Assembly (NCBI GenBank): GCA_024803745.1
Contig: JANJXV010000016.1
Coordinates: 39,599,001-39,663,000 of the forward strand
Source: Megascapheus bottae
Lineage: Eukaryota; Chordata; Mammalia; Rodentia; Geomyidae
Length of the DNA stretch: 64,000 nucleotides
Reading direction: 5' to 3'
Shown: positions 12,425-25,711 of the stretch, one piece after another
Layout of the letters: each line of letters opens with the position of its first letter
How positions within the stretch are numbered: position 1 is the first letter of the stretch
Notes under the pieces: generated by a model
Seen by the model: only the letters and a program-made list of their open reading frames with translations
Told to the model about the DNA's origin: nothing
The model's database searches: none
Made by a program: the position numbers and the translations under genes

Positions 12425-12690
12425 GCTTTTTAAAGTTATTGTTTTCAAATTGAGGTGAATAGAGGAATGAAGACAGGAGGTGGGGAAAATGCAGTCATAA
12501 AATTCAATGCATATCCTATGAAAATAGAAAAATTGAAGGGTAGCAATGGGGAGAATAATGAAAGGAATTGCATCAATCAAGATGCACTGTATTCATAAAC
12601 TGATTTGTTAAATAGTAACTCCTTTGTACAACTAATTACAGATGATAAAATTTTAATTTTCAAAGAAAGAAAGGAAGGAAGCAAGGAAGA
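12425..12690 (+). mobile_element. L1 3'UTR-like fragment ending in a GGAA-rich tail
   Basis: 'gatgcactgtattcataaactgatttgttaaatagtaactcctttgtacaacta' is shared, in diverged form, with 16660-16795 and 51820-51915. Three related copies in one window show it is a repeat; assignment to an L1 3'UTR is by recollection of rodent L1 tails. Confidence 0.5.
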
Positions 12691-15600
12691 AAACATACAA
12701 AAGGACTGCTACTTACACATGCCATGTCAGTGCACACACGCAGAGAAAAGGGAGAGATAGAGATAGATAAGTGTCCATAGAGAAATAGAAAAAATGGAAG
12801 GAAAAATGGAGGACTTCTGGTTTGGAGAAATATTTGGAAACAATAATCTTGAGAGCCAATCCCAGAGCGCTGTGGAGAACTTGTCCTAGAACATCTTATC
12901 TATGTAATCCCCAGACAGGAAACTCTCAGATTCAGTTGGTAGGGTAAGAAATGCATGGTGGCCATGCAAAGAGAAGAAAGGAAGTAATGAAAAGGAGGAG
13001 ACAGAGGGTGGGATGGAACAATTTAACATGGAGCTTAAGTGAAAATAAACAACATCAGAGAAAATAATGAGTAAGCACTTTAGAAAAGAGGAAGAACACA
13101 AGTTTTCACATCCAGAAGGCATATGAAGCCAAACGAAGATAGATGAGGTGTACAGGAAGTTTATATTGCAAACACAGAAAGCAAACTTTTAAGAAACTAC
13201 CAGAGGGAAAAAGAACATTTAGAAGTTAAGACAATGAAAGAAGTATATGTCTCAAAAGGAAATATTAAAGTAAGAAAACACGAAGGTGATGTTTGCAAAT
13301 ACATACCTAGTAATAAAACCTTTATTAATAACAATTTATTTGTGTTGAGACAGAAAGAAATGAAAAATCTGTACACTTACTGGAAAAATATTTCCAAAAC
13401 TATGTAATTGATTTTAAAGAAAATTATGACATAACTTATTTTAAGTTGATTTTTAAGACCTTCACTCAATGGACTGGCAGCTTGCATTAGAATTAAATGG
13501 TATTATTTGGAGCAGGACAGAAAAATTAAGCAGAATTGGGAAGTTTGACACATCATAATGTTATTGAGCATGGAATCCCGTAAAGGTGGAGAGAAATGTA
13601 ACATTCTTTCGGAGTCACATCATGATAAGATTAGTGAGTGGAACTACACACATAGCCCTCTCCAGGGATATTTTAGCAATCATTTAACCCCTTATTCCAT
13701 CAGTGACTTCATAACACTGATGAACCAGCAGGAGATGCAAAGAAAGATGTTCACCTGGACCAGTCGATGAGAGATAGGCAGACGTGTGGACAAATAGTTA
13801 ACACATAAAGGAAGAGCAAAAGCACTGTGGAGGAAGTAACATGAGACATGGGTGGGGAAAACCTGTCCTTGCAAATATATCTAGCTCCTGGCTTCTTACG
13901 GTAGCTCAGTTTATTCCAATGCAACATTTACCCAAGTGATTACAGCATGAATGTTCTCCAGGCAGTAATAGATTGTGGGTATGTACACAAAGACACATGG
14001 AGAACAAGAGACCTATGAAGGGAAGAGAAGTCAATCCCTTGCCTTTCAAGATGATTTATTTTGGTTTATTGAATGATTAAAATGAAAATTATTATGTTTA
14101 AAATCTTGGTAAATGTTCTCTTTAGCAAACACTATGAAAACTGGAGAAAATGCTTATAAATACCATGATATTACTTCTTGGTGTCAACACATTCTGTGAC
14201 ATTTATGCTATGTTATCATATCAGTTAATGCATTTTCTGTGCAATGATGCAGTTTCACTCTCTACATCCATTAGCAAAATGAATCATTTTTCCAAGGCTC
14301 TGCATGAATATTAAATAAATCTACAAAATATATGCAGAATCAAAATGGAGAAGACTAATATTGCTGTTCAACATTTGTACAGGGCAAGTACAGTTTCTTA
14401 CACACTAATACACAATCACACTATTTTACAAATGAATATTTATTTTTGTCTTAAGCAGAAAAATATGTCAAATGAAATCACAGACATTTGCATATAATTA
14501 GAAGGATATAGGTAATACCATTACATGTTACTCTTTGAAATCTTTCTAAATATCGTTTTACATCTAGACTTTTATCGCAATAATTTCAATTAATGTATTC
14601 TAAGTAATTTTTCTGCTAAAATGCTTTTCTGTGGATAATCTTCCTCATGCAACATTAATATCATGTTAAATTTTTAAGATTTTATGAACATTGATTTTTA
14701 CATCATATTTCAAATGTCATGCTTAACAAACAAGTATCACTTTTTCATCTCAAACTCCCTTTCTCATGTGCCCCAGTGCACACTCAAAAGAAGAAATGGG
14801 AAATATACCACTTCCCACAAGAGACTATTTAAGTGACACTCTCCTGAAGATATTTGGCAAGAATAGTCTTATCTCATTTCTTTCCTCTCCACGTTTGTCT
14901 TACCTTGACCTTGAGGTCTCAAACATCTCACATCCCCTCTCATGCATATTTCTCTGTGTTCCATTTTGTTTGCAGCATCAGGATAAGGAAACTTATAACC
15001 ATCCTATTGATAGCACGTTTTCTTCACATTATTCTATAAAAAGCGGCAAGTATCATAACAATTAATGATCATAAACTTCCAAATCGAATGATATCCATTC
15101 ACATGCTGCTTTTTTCACAGTCCGGTTTAGAATTTTAAATCCATTCTTCTGCCACCATTTTCAGACCAATGTCCCACTGTCATTCCTTGAGGCCATTCAG
15201 CTCACGGGCAGGATGCATTTATATTTCTGAGTCCTACTTAACAGTCTTTCAAGTTCTAGCATATAGAAAATCTGCGATTACACCTGCAGCTCTCCATTTT
15301 ATTGTCTCCAACTTTGTTTCTGTGAACACAACCTTCTCAGCCTCAGGGGTGGAATAGTTTCTAGTCTCGGATCGGTGGCTTCTGTCACAAATTGTATGAT
15401 TCCATGGTGATAGTTTTGGGAACAAAAGGCGAAAAAAATCACATTTTATTAATAGAGTTCTCACATTGCCAGATTTGAAACAAATCGTTTTATTTGTTGT
15501 AAGTTTTGTGTTTGTGTGTGTACATATATGTGTATGAAAAAATAAAATATTTTGTTTTTGTGTTGACATGCAAGGTATTTTGCTCAGTAGCCACAGCTGT

Positions 15601-15795
15601 AGAGATATCACAGTGTGATTTTGATGACAGAGGCCTGGCTTATGTCACAGAAGAAACAGCAATATAGACTAAGTTATTTGGGCTCTGAATATGCTTTGTC
15701 AGTATGACTCCCGGATCTTTATGTGTTCAGAAATTGGTAAATATATTCCAGAGCAACAGTGGAGAACCTGGTACCAGTTTAAAAAGATGCATATT
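12691..15795. other. Unique AT-rich DNA
   Basis: About 3.1 kb with no gene or repeat I can support. Confidence 0.5.
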
Positions 15796-15990
15796 GTCCG
15801 GGAGCGTAGCCTAGTGGTAGAGTGCTTGCCTACCATGCATGAAGCCCTGGGTTCGATTCCTCAGTAGCACATATGTAGAAAAAGCCAGAAGTGGTGCTGT
15901 GGCTCAAGTGGCAGCTAGCTAGCCTTGAGCAAAATGTGTCCAAGGAGAATGCCCAGGCCCTGAGTTCAAGACCTAGAACTGGCAAAAAGC
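15796..15990 (+). repeat. Near full-length IDL-Geo SINE with an intact Pol III promoter
   Basis: The ID-like monomer keeps an A box (tagcctagtggtagag) and a canonical B box (GGTTCGATTCC). The junction to the Geo monomer falls at 'gtagaaaaa|gccagaagtgg', and the end is 'actggcaaaaagcaaaaaa'. No clear target duplication was found. Confidence 0.95.
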
Positions 15991-16659
15991 AAAAAACTGT
16001 GTGTATAGGAATATTCTGATCATCTTATCTGGAATGTGGTATTTGTTCCACTCGTTAACTGTGTGGGTGGTAAGGTTCTGGCCCTGTTCTCTTTATCCCG
16101 GGTGGAAATAACATTCTTCCTGTGGATCTTCAGTCTTCTTATGTTTGAGTGAAGCGATAGTGAGGAGACAGTATAACATCTCCTGGAGCTGCTGGTGTCA
16201 TGTGGGAAAGGTCATCTGGTTGCAAGCCAATTTTACCAAGGAAACCACATATCAATAATTATAAATGAGCTCATGTGCTAGTAGAATAGAATTGTGTTTC
16301 AGATACATACATGTACTTAACGTATATATGATTACACACATATAAATATATACACATATATGTATGTATACATATATACATTTCTATAGAGATACAAGTG
16401 TATACATGAATATATGTTGGATTATTTTGTTGTCTCTCATCTAAACCCCACCACACATGACAACATACATGGGTTATATGCTTATACACATAAACTGACT
16501 AAGTGATGGTATTCTTAGGGGAGGAATCCAACTGTGTAATTCCTCTGAACAACAAATAAGCCATTTGACAAAATAAATGTCAGGAAGCTGAAACACATTC
16601 TGAGAGAGAGGAATAGGCAAATTGCCTTCAGTCTGCAATACATAAAAAGTGAACTGCAT
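15991..16659. other. Unique DNA with a TA/CA-rich stretch
   Basis: 16300-16420 is a degenerate (TA)n/(CA)n mixture. Nothing else recognised. Confidence 0.5.
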
Positions 16660-16795
16660 CCTTTGAGGATAAGGATGGGGACAGGGGAGACAAACGAATT
16701 GAATGGTGGCACTGATGGAAAGACATTGTGTTCATAACCTGACTTCTGGAATGGAATCCCTTTGGACAGCTACTCAATAAAAATAAATAATTATA
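16660..16795 (+). mobile_element. L1 3'UTR-like fragment
   Basis: 'acattgtgttcataacctgacttctggaatggaatccctttggacagctactcaataaaa' parallels the repeat at 12425-12660. Confidence 0.5.
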
Positions 16796-19591
16796 TCAAT
16801 CCTACTACCTCATAAAATGTGTGTTGAAGGTCAGATTTTATTGCAATGTAATTCCTCTGAAATCAAGAACACATGAGATCCGTATCTGGGCCAACAAGAA
16901 GGCAGCATCCGGACACAAATCTGTCTGTGCAGGGGAGAAAGGCCAATGCAAAGCTGAGCTGGCTCCAGATGACTAGAGCTACCGATATTATCAATATGCA
17001 AGAGGCTTGTGAACGTCATAATTATCCGTTTTTTATAGATATCTCTATGTAAAAACCCACTTGCCAATATACCTCCGTGGTGGGGAGAGGACTGGGGGGA
17101 GTGGACCGGCTGCGAAGGGGGTGTTTTTCTAGTCGTATAGCCCAGGATCATAGCATATAAATTGTATATAAAATCTAAAAGTGATTGGTACATTATTTTC
17201 ATATTAACTTCAGATAAGAGGAATGAAAACTGCCTCGGGAGAAACTTCAATCTGAATTTCTTCCCAACCACATTACTGATTCTGGATAGTATTAACTAGG
17301 GATCATGTTTATTCATGAGGTAGAGGTCTGAGAGTTTTTCCACCATAACTCAATTAGAACTTACAAAACTCTAGAGTTATAAGAAGTAGGAGAGTTCTCC
17401 CATTTTTTTTAACATGAAGTAAGAACTGGGAGGTTAAAAGTACATATCTTGAAAATGGCATTCAGCTATTAGCAAGAAAATTCCAAAAGCCATTCTCATG
17501 AGCCATGTCTATGGGTGTTGTAGCAAAAGTCCCTGGAACTGTAGTTATTGAGGGATGACCATGCTTAGAACTGTAGCTATTTGGGGTGGATCTTTGTAAG
17601 AGAGTAGAGTAACCACAAGTCAGTCCACTGGAGCTCAATTTCTAGCATAGTGTGGTGGATGTGGTAGCCTAAATAACATAAATAATAAATGCTTCCATTT
17701 GGAGCATACTGTCCTTGAAATGAAATAATAACCACAGACCTGACTTGGAAATAAACATCTGCGAGTCAGATTGGATGTGTGATATTTTTGTTCATTAAAT
17801 TAATGAGTAAAATTCAGATGGCTTTCAATATAATGGAAACTGGACTTGCAGTTACTAACAAAACACAGCCAACTTTCTGCACTGTAAATTGGCAATTACA
17901 ACCTTTCTCTGAGAAGAAGGTAGAAATAAGAATGATGATGGTTTCATAAAAGGTGTTATAGAATGGCTCAGCCAAGATGTAGCTTCACTAATTCTAATAG
18001 GGTTCATGTCTTTTCATTCTAATTGGTTGGTAAGGTCTACAGATCTGGTGTAGGCATCTAATTTTAGATGCTCATTATAAGTAAATATAGTCAAGTATCA
18101 TCAACTCCTGAAAAGCTAGCCAAAAATGACATCTCTGAAAGGATCAGAGACATGATACACTAAAGGAAATAAAGATAATTGCTCAAAGTTTGGAAATGGT
18201 AACTGAACTATATTCATCAAATATTTTTTTGAACTTTGATTAATTTGTGTTATAAAAACTGACAAAAACAAATTTGTGGCTAAAATAGAAAGCAGAGTTG
18301 GACTATAGGAAGAGGTGTACAAAAGAAGTTGTCTAAGTTTGATTAAAGAAATAAATTATAAGAGAATGGATTGCCTCCATTCCTATCAATTCTATCTATC
18401 TTGCTTATTGAACAAGCAGGATCTCATTTGGCTGTTTTGAGTCCTAGGGCTGTACATATAGTGCAACTCAGGAATGTCAACAAGTGTTAGAGCTCACTTT
18501 TACTATATATAACCAAAAGTATTCTGCATAGTGATTAGTGACTCACGGTTTACTTGGTCTCTTCTCCGAATGAACTTTTAATTTGAATGCAGTATTGCAT
18601 TCCTTTTCAAAGTCATAATGCGAATCAATGTTAGGAAAGATAGATCAAATAGTTTCCCAGTAGCTCCAGGAAAAGAAAATCAAAGTCATTGGTTTTAATT
18701 TTATATTATGTATCAGTATTTAAGCTTAAATTACTGCATTAACTATAAGTCTTCCTTAATATAGATTAAATATTCTGGAATTACCTGTTTAAGGCTAAAA
18801 TTAAAATATAAATGAACTCGCCTTACTACACATCATGGCTGTGTGGCAGGCCTGTTAGCTAATGCTATATTAATAATGAATCTATAATGCAATATATGTA
18901 GCAATACGTAATTAATTCTCCAAATTATGGTCATGGAGATAAAGGTACGATAGCTCACTATGCATCAGGCACCAGAACTTGAGCTTAGAATTTATACAAG
19001 CTGGGCTCTAGAAGAGCCAAGAGATTCTGTTAGTTAACATAATAAGAAAATATTCCCCTATATTAAATATCTTAAGGTTAAATATCTTAAGCTTGCTAAC
19101 TGGGTCAGCATAGACCCTGGTCCTATAACAAGCAGGTAAGCTGAGGTAGCTTGGAGCATGAGAGTTTTCTGTGAGGATACCAAATGATGCAGACAGGTCC
19201 ACATCTCATCTGTGACTCACTCACCTGTGGGTTCTTGTTGTTAGGAGGTTACGGGAATTCTTTATGATGGAGAATTAAATGAACATAAATACAAAGTTAG
19301 TGAAGGGATATTAAATATGCTTATACAAAATTAGGGGCACTCCAAGTGTAATCCAGAGGAGAACACAGGAGGATCTCACAAAGTTCTCATGCCAATAAAG
19401 GGCAAGGAAGTTCATGAGTTCAGAAACATCCACTCTGATTTATATGGGACCAGTGCCTCTGCTTATCAGCTTGGACAATTCACTGCCAGAGAAATTTTGC
19501 AACCTCGATGTCAAAACACTATTCCACTGCTCATAATATGGAAATCTTGGTCCCAAGTTTTGAGGTAGGGAAATAAAATTAATGAGACTGT

Positions 19592-19593
<2 letters not shown>
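16796..19593. other. Unique AT-rich DNA
   Basis: About 2.8 kb without a supported feature. A 146-codon open frame on the minus strand at 16831-17271 shows no recognisable domain. Confidence 0.5.

Positions 19594-19651
<58 letters not shown>
19594..19651 (+). repeat. (CT)n microsatellite
   Basis: 58 bp of uninterrupted CT repeats. Confidence 0.97.
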
Positions 19652-19654
<3 letters not shown>

Positions 19655-19900
19655 ATTTGTGATTTGTACTGTTTTGACATAGGCTGATGTAGTTTCATGA
19701 GGAATCACTAGTAAAAAAAAAATATCTGGTGCCATTTTGAGAAACTCGTACTTTAAACCCTAGAGCCTAGAGGCACATAAACAATTTATGTTCCCCAAAA
19801 TAGTAATGCTAATGAACATGCATGTTATAGCTTGACTTGATCATAAATATTTAAATATATGTGTGTGTGTTTCATTATTCGATTGGACATGTTTAAGTTT

Positions 19901-20522
<622 letters not shown>

Positions 20523-21619
20523 AAATGTCTCTTCTTTAAGCATGGTCACTATTAGCAATCTTCAAGTAATTCTTCACAAGGAGATTTGAACTGTGTCTGT
20601 CATACTAAACTAGTGCCTAATGAAACAGGGGTGAAAAGATGACCAAGTCAATGAATAAATTATTAGAGATAGGAAAAATATTAAATTTCAATAAAAGGAA
20701 AAAATATATGGTAACCTTTGACTTGAGCTTGCTTCCTCCACTGGGGAAAACTGAGTGTGTATAATAATGTATTCTAAGTATTGAGTACTAATATCCCATT
20801 TACTGAGCTCTTCCGACAGCCCCATCTTCTGATTATGTTGTGTGGATGCAAAATTGCCCTATGAATTAATGGCAAATTCAGCTGGGCCGTTATCCAGTAC
20901 ACTGTTTGAAATGATTAAATTCATGGAATGTTTGCTTAATCTATTTTCCTTTTCCATACATTAGGTACTTTGCCCGAGGCAAACCCATCTAATAATTTTC
21001 AATTGAACAAAACCATAACTCATGACCCAATACATTATTAAGGAACTCTGCCTTGCATTTGATTTGCCATTCATCTTACCACGATGCTGGAAAGCCTTCT
21101 GAATTCTCTCACAATTTCTTCCAATGATAAATATTTCCATTTAAATGTAAGCATGCAGTTCTATGGATTTGTAGGCGCTTTTTAGACATAAAATTATCTT
21201 TAAAACAAACATTTTGTACTAAAACGTCATAGCAATATTAATTTTACCCTAAAACATTTTATTACATATTTTCATCACTTGTAATTTAATCCTTAGACTT
21301 AACAGGGTTCCAATCTTTGGAAATAAGCTGTAGATGGTAGAAAACTAAAATGTTACTTCTCATTTCTTCTTTTTTTTTAATAAGCTAATATTCTCGGAAG
21401 GTCCAAAGACAGAATATACTTTAAAAAGCTTTATTTCCTAGTCTGAGTGTAGTAAACTTGGAAGGGTACTGAGGTATTTATGTGAAATAACATTACAGGA
21501 GGCAGTTAGCAGTAGTGAGAAATAAGCCATTCCTTCCATGTTATCTGGACAAACTCACAGCCACATATACAATGTGTGTAAGTGTGTGTATTTGTGTGTG
21601 TTTAAGTGAAGGAGTATGT
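20523..21619. other. Unique DNA
   Basis: No supported feature. Confidence 0.5.
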
Positions 21620-21700
21620 GTTGGCACTTGAGCTTAGGGCTTGGGCACTTTCCCTGAGCTTTTATGCACATGGCTACAACCACCCAAGCTACAACACAAA
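21620..21700 (-). repeat. IDL-Geo right-monomer fragment, diverged
   Basis: 'ttgagcttagggcttgggcactttccctgagc' is the reverse complement of the Geo end. Confidence 0.6.
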
Positions 21701-22111
21701 ATTTGACTTTTTGAGTAAGAGATAAAAGTTGCATGGACTTTTCTGTCCATTCTGGCTTAGGACAATAATCCTTAGACCTGATCCTGAATAACTTGGATTT
21801 CAAACCCAAGTCAATGGAACCCAACTCCATATATATTTTGAAAACATGAAGACAATGGTTAAAGTGAGCATAGTTCAATATGTTATGAATGACTACAAGT
21901 CTTCACGGTAACCAGTTGAAAAGTAAACATGATTTTCCACATGCTGGTACTACCCATCAGATATCATATTAAAAGCTGTCATTTTAATGATCAAAAATGG
22001 AATATTTGACACAATCAGAAAATGTGGTCCGCAGCCTTGCTTACTGTATTTCAGAACTGGCACGAGTGCAACGTGCACAGCCCACTGAATCTCAGAAGTA
22101 TGTGCAACTTT
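21701..22111. other. Unique DNA
   Basis: No supported feature. Confidence 0.4.
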
Positions 22112-22330
22112 AAAATTTATTTCTGCCGGGCCAGGAGTTTGGCCTAGTGGTAGAGTGCTTGCCTTGCATGCACAAAGACCCAGGTTCCATTCCTGGGTAC
22201 CACATACATAGAAAAAGCCGGAAGTGGTGCTGAGGCTCAAGTGGTAGAGCTCTAGCCTTGAGAAAGTCCAAGGACAGTGGTCACCCCTGAGCGCAAGCCC
22301 AGGACTGGCCAAAAAAAAAAATTCATTTCT
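22112..22330 (+). repeat. Full-length IDL-Geo SINE with target-site duplication
   Basis: Body 22125-22320 begins 'gccgggccaggagtttggcctagtggtagag', carries a mutated B box (ggttccattcc) and ends in an A tail. A 13-bp duplication with one mismatch, aaaatt[t/c]atttct, flanks it at 22112-22124 and 22318-22330. Confidence 0.93.
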
Positions 22331-22544
22331 TCCTTCAAAGTTGAGGAGTGTTGATAAAGCAACTATAAAAATAGTTTTAAAGAAAGAGAAGCAGTAGAAT
22401 CCATACTTCTGATTGTTCAAGATAACATTTAATTTTCATTATCGCTTTGTCTTCAAAGTTGTTAACAATCATGGATTGGCTGACATTTTATTTCTTATCA
22501 AAGAAAAATAGAAGATTTACTTAAAACTTTGAATTATTATATTT

Positions 22545-22720
22545 GAAAAAGGAGGCTCCTGCCTAAAATCTTAGCTACTCAGGAGCCAGGAATTTGAAGT
22601 TCAAGGTTCAAAGCTATCCTGAGCAGACAGATCTGTGAGACATTCATTCCAATTAACCAGAAAAAAAGCCAGAAGTGAAGGAGTGGCTCAAGTACTAGTG
22701 CAACCAATTTTATTTTTAAT
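22545..22720 (+). repeat. B1/Geo composite SINE, 3'-truncated
   Basis: 'cttagctactcaggagcc...ggttcaaagctatcctgagcag...ccaattaaccagaaaaaaagccagaagtg...ggctcaagtac'. The left half is B1-like and the right half is Geo, broken off early. Confidence 0.8.
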
Positions 22721-23448
22721 TCCTTACTGTTTCTGCTGAAAACCTTTCAAATAAAATTCAATATTTCTTTATTCTTCTATGACTTTTATAAGGCATTTTG
22801 GAAACTTACAATTTGAATCAGCTGACCAATATTCTTACCTTTATTCCTAATGATATAATGAAGTCAGCTTTTTCTTGAAGATCCGAAAAGCAAGAATAAA
22901 ACAGAAGAAATGTATGGGAGATTTGTGAACCCAACTACTCAGTCCAGGGCAATACAGACATTTACAGTTGTGGTTAGAGCATTACAGCAATAGCTGCTCC
23001 AGGACATGGGACTGTGCTCAGAAGACTTCAGAGGCTCAGCCTGTTAACTTGCCCTCTTAAGTTTTTGCAGTTGCACAAACTTGAGCCATCAAAACAAATG
23101 CTTGAAGAAAATTTTCAGAATAAAAATACAGATAGGAAATTTCAAAAAATAATTTTATGCTAAAAGATAATTGTATGCTAAAACTTGTGATTGATCCTCA
23201 TATCTAGCTGTTTTCAAGGAGAATGATGTTTCATTAATATAATAAATATAATGCAGGCTTGAATGTCTTAAAAGTGTATATCTTCTGGAAATTGATTACC
23301 TCTGTAAATTACTTCACCATGAATAATTGCTAAAGGACTGGAATCTAAAAATATGAAGAATTCTTTACTTAATGTTCATGGTCTGCAAAACTTTTACATG
23401 CTTAAAGCCATCAGCTTTCATAAACTCTATATTACCATGCATAAACCG

Positions 23449-23451
<3 letters not shown>
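22721..23451. other. Unique DNA
   Basis: No supported feature. Confidence 0.4.

Positions 23452-23502
<51 letters not shown>
23452..23502 (+). repeat. (AC)n microsatellite
   Basis: 51 bp of AC repeats. Confidence 0.97.
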
Positions 23503-23507
<5 letters not shown>

Positions 23508-23565
23508 GTACAACAATGTTTTCAAAAGTCAAGTTCAAGAAGAAAGTCATTCCAGTACTTTATTC

Positions 23566-23795
23566 CCATTAGCTTTTTGTTGTTGTTGTTGTTTTCTACT
23601 CCCAGGGCTTAAACTCAGGGCCTGGGCATTGTCCTTGGACAGTTTTTGCTCGAGGCAAGCGTCCTTCCAATTGAGCCACAGCACCATTTTCAGCTTTTTC
23701 TGGGTATGTGCTACCGAGGAATTAAACCCAGGGTTTTGCACATGCTAAGCGGGCACTCTAGCACTAGACTATGTTAAAGCCCTCCATTAGCTTTT
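23566..23795 (-). repeat. Full-length IDL-Geo SINE with target-site duplication
   Basis: The minus-strand copy has a (TTG)n-modified tail. The 12-bp duplication ccattagctttt lies at 23566-23577 and 23784-23795. Confidence 0.92.
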
Positions 23796-25589
23796 GAAGA
23801 GCCATACAGAAAAAAAAATCATGTTCAAATATTGGGTCCGGTCTATGCCATTTGCTGTTGATATGTGAATGATAAGACAGCCAATGTCCTGTTGTACATA
23901 CATTAATCTAATGGTTTCACGAGTCTTTGCAGACATCTTGTTCATGAAGAAAGGGCAAAACGCAGTCTGGTCATGTTCATCATGAGGGTTTATGACAATG
24001 AAGGAAGGTCAATTCAATTTGTTCCTAATGAAGCACTTGTCATTGAAGCATGGAGAGAGAAAATACACTGGTTCACTTAGCTACATAGCTATATATAATT
24101 CATTAATATTTTATTAAATCTAAGCATTATAGCAACCATAGCTAATTTGCCCATTAAATATTACAAATCCCACTACATTTGAATGTAAATGTAGTTAGGA
24201 TATTTAAAAAATGTCAAAAACAGTTGATAAGACTTTTTTCCTTCCTTCTTTCATTCTTTCCTTTTTTTGTTCCTTTCTTCTTTCCTTCAGAACTCCTGAA
24301 AATCTACTATCCGTTATTTAATTCATCTTTAAAATAATATACAGTAGGTAAAATGGACAATGTTTATTGTTCTTATGATTTTCCATAGGCTAGGATTTCC
24401 AATTGTTAATAAAAAAGAAATAGGGGAGCTCATTTGACTTTGAAAGTTGTCACTTATGTTCTTTGCATGCATCTGCATCATTGTCATTTCCTTTGCTTAT
24501 CTTTTCAATTGCATGATATCTCCTTCCCTACTTTTCTGCACAACGTTACTCTAATTAATTTTTTTTAATATTCTCCTCAATCAACTAGAGAACCACAAGA
24601 AATATTCTTCCTAGATCGTGTACTTAGAGCTTTGGCTTTATATAAGCAGACTCAACAATTAACACTGCGAGTAGAAAAATTCCAGTGAAAATGGAGAAAT
24701 AAAAACCTGAAATTAAAAACAAGATATGCCAAAGCAGAGACCATATCCTTCCCAAATTTATTTTTCATTATGTTTAAAATATCATCTATTGAAAGCATGA
24801 AGGGGTTTCATTTTTACTGTTTCCACATGAGTTCATGATATACTTTGGATAAATTCTGTCTCTGCCATATGCCTATTGCTCCTTGCTTCCTCTCCTAATT
24901 TACAAATAGCATTGGTGGAGTTTAGTCATACTGAATTCCTATAAAGAAAAAAAAAGAAATTATACCATTTGAAGGAAATCCAATGAATATGGAGGTCATC
25001 TTGTTGTATGAGATAAGACAAACTCAAAATGCCAAATCTCATATATTTTAAGTCATTGGTAGAGTTTAGTTTTGGATTCATCTTCTTTTCCTTGTTCTGA
25101 TTTCCTTTTTGCCTGAAGCTCTGCCCTAATGAGAACAAATGGTATGGACAGAAGTGTAAGAATTGAGGCAGCTACACTTTCATTAGTGAGTGAAGCTCTA
25201 GGTAACTTTAATGTGCATTAGGTGGGAGGAAGAAAGCCCCTCCCTGCAGGGAGGCAAGCTGCTGTGGAAAATTGCTATGAGACTGGGGGCGAGCTGGAGT
25301 CTGAGATTAAGTGAATACACTGCTCTCCTGTGATCTTCTTTTAGTTTAGTTCAGCCAATTTTGCTTAAGACTAGTCTTGAATAAACACAACAAAAGTGGG
25401 GGGTATCCTGGGAAAAGTGTTGGTGTCATTAACCTAAATAAAAGATTGTAAACCCAAGACAAAATTCTTTCATATGCAAGGAGTGTGTGTTTAAATATTA
25501 ATGTATTTTTCCAAAAGAATATTTGTTAAGAACTATTGTTTATTATTATATGATTCATTACATGTTACATGATTTCTTCTCCACTTCAG
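23796..25589. other. Unique DNA
   Basis: No repeat recognised. 25150-25430 is slightly GC-richer, lies just upstream of candidate exon A and would be worth a conservation check. Confidence 0.45.
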
Positions 25590-25711
25590 GATAAAGCTCA
25601 TTCAGGAGTTCACAATTAACAGCCTTAGAAATGATTGAGAAACCATGATGTTGAAGTCTACATCGAGGAGTATACGTAAATATTTCATCCCAGTGAATAA
25701 GGAACTCTCAG
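25590..25711 (+). other. Candidate exon A with possible start codon
   Basis: Seen: a pyrimidine-rich acceptor (ttcttctccacttcag) is followed after 122 bp by CAG|GTATGT, a strong donor. All frames have stops in the first half. After an in-frame TGA, an ATG-ATG in good context (A at -3) opens a short frame reading MMLKSTSRSIRKYFIPVNKE and running into the donor in phase 1. This is the pattern of a 5'UTR exon ending in a start codon, or of an ordinary lncRNA exon. I do not recognise the peptide. Two further exon-like segments follow on the same strand (29079-29390 and 29936-30086). Joining A to the next segment keeps only about 40 more codons open before a stop, which favours a non-coding transcript or a chance match. 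Confidence 0.3.

Noticed and set aside
15796..15870. tRNA-like A and B boxes
   Set aside because: Part of an ID-derived SINE; no cloverleaf of a functional tRNA gene.
16831..17271. 146-codon minus-strand open frame
   Set aside because: No domain, signal or splice context, and its composition looks like chance. The surrounding DNA shows no other gene feature.
22841..22875. 35-bp minus-strand exon-like segment with a GTAAGA donor
   Set aside because: Very short, weak acceptor, phase does not fit the 63-kb exon candidate.
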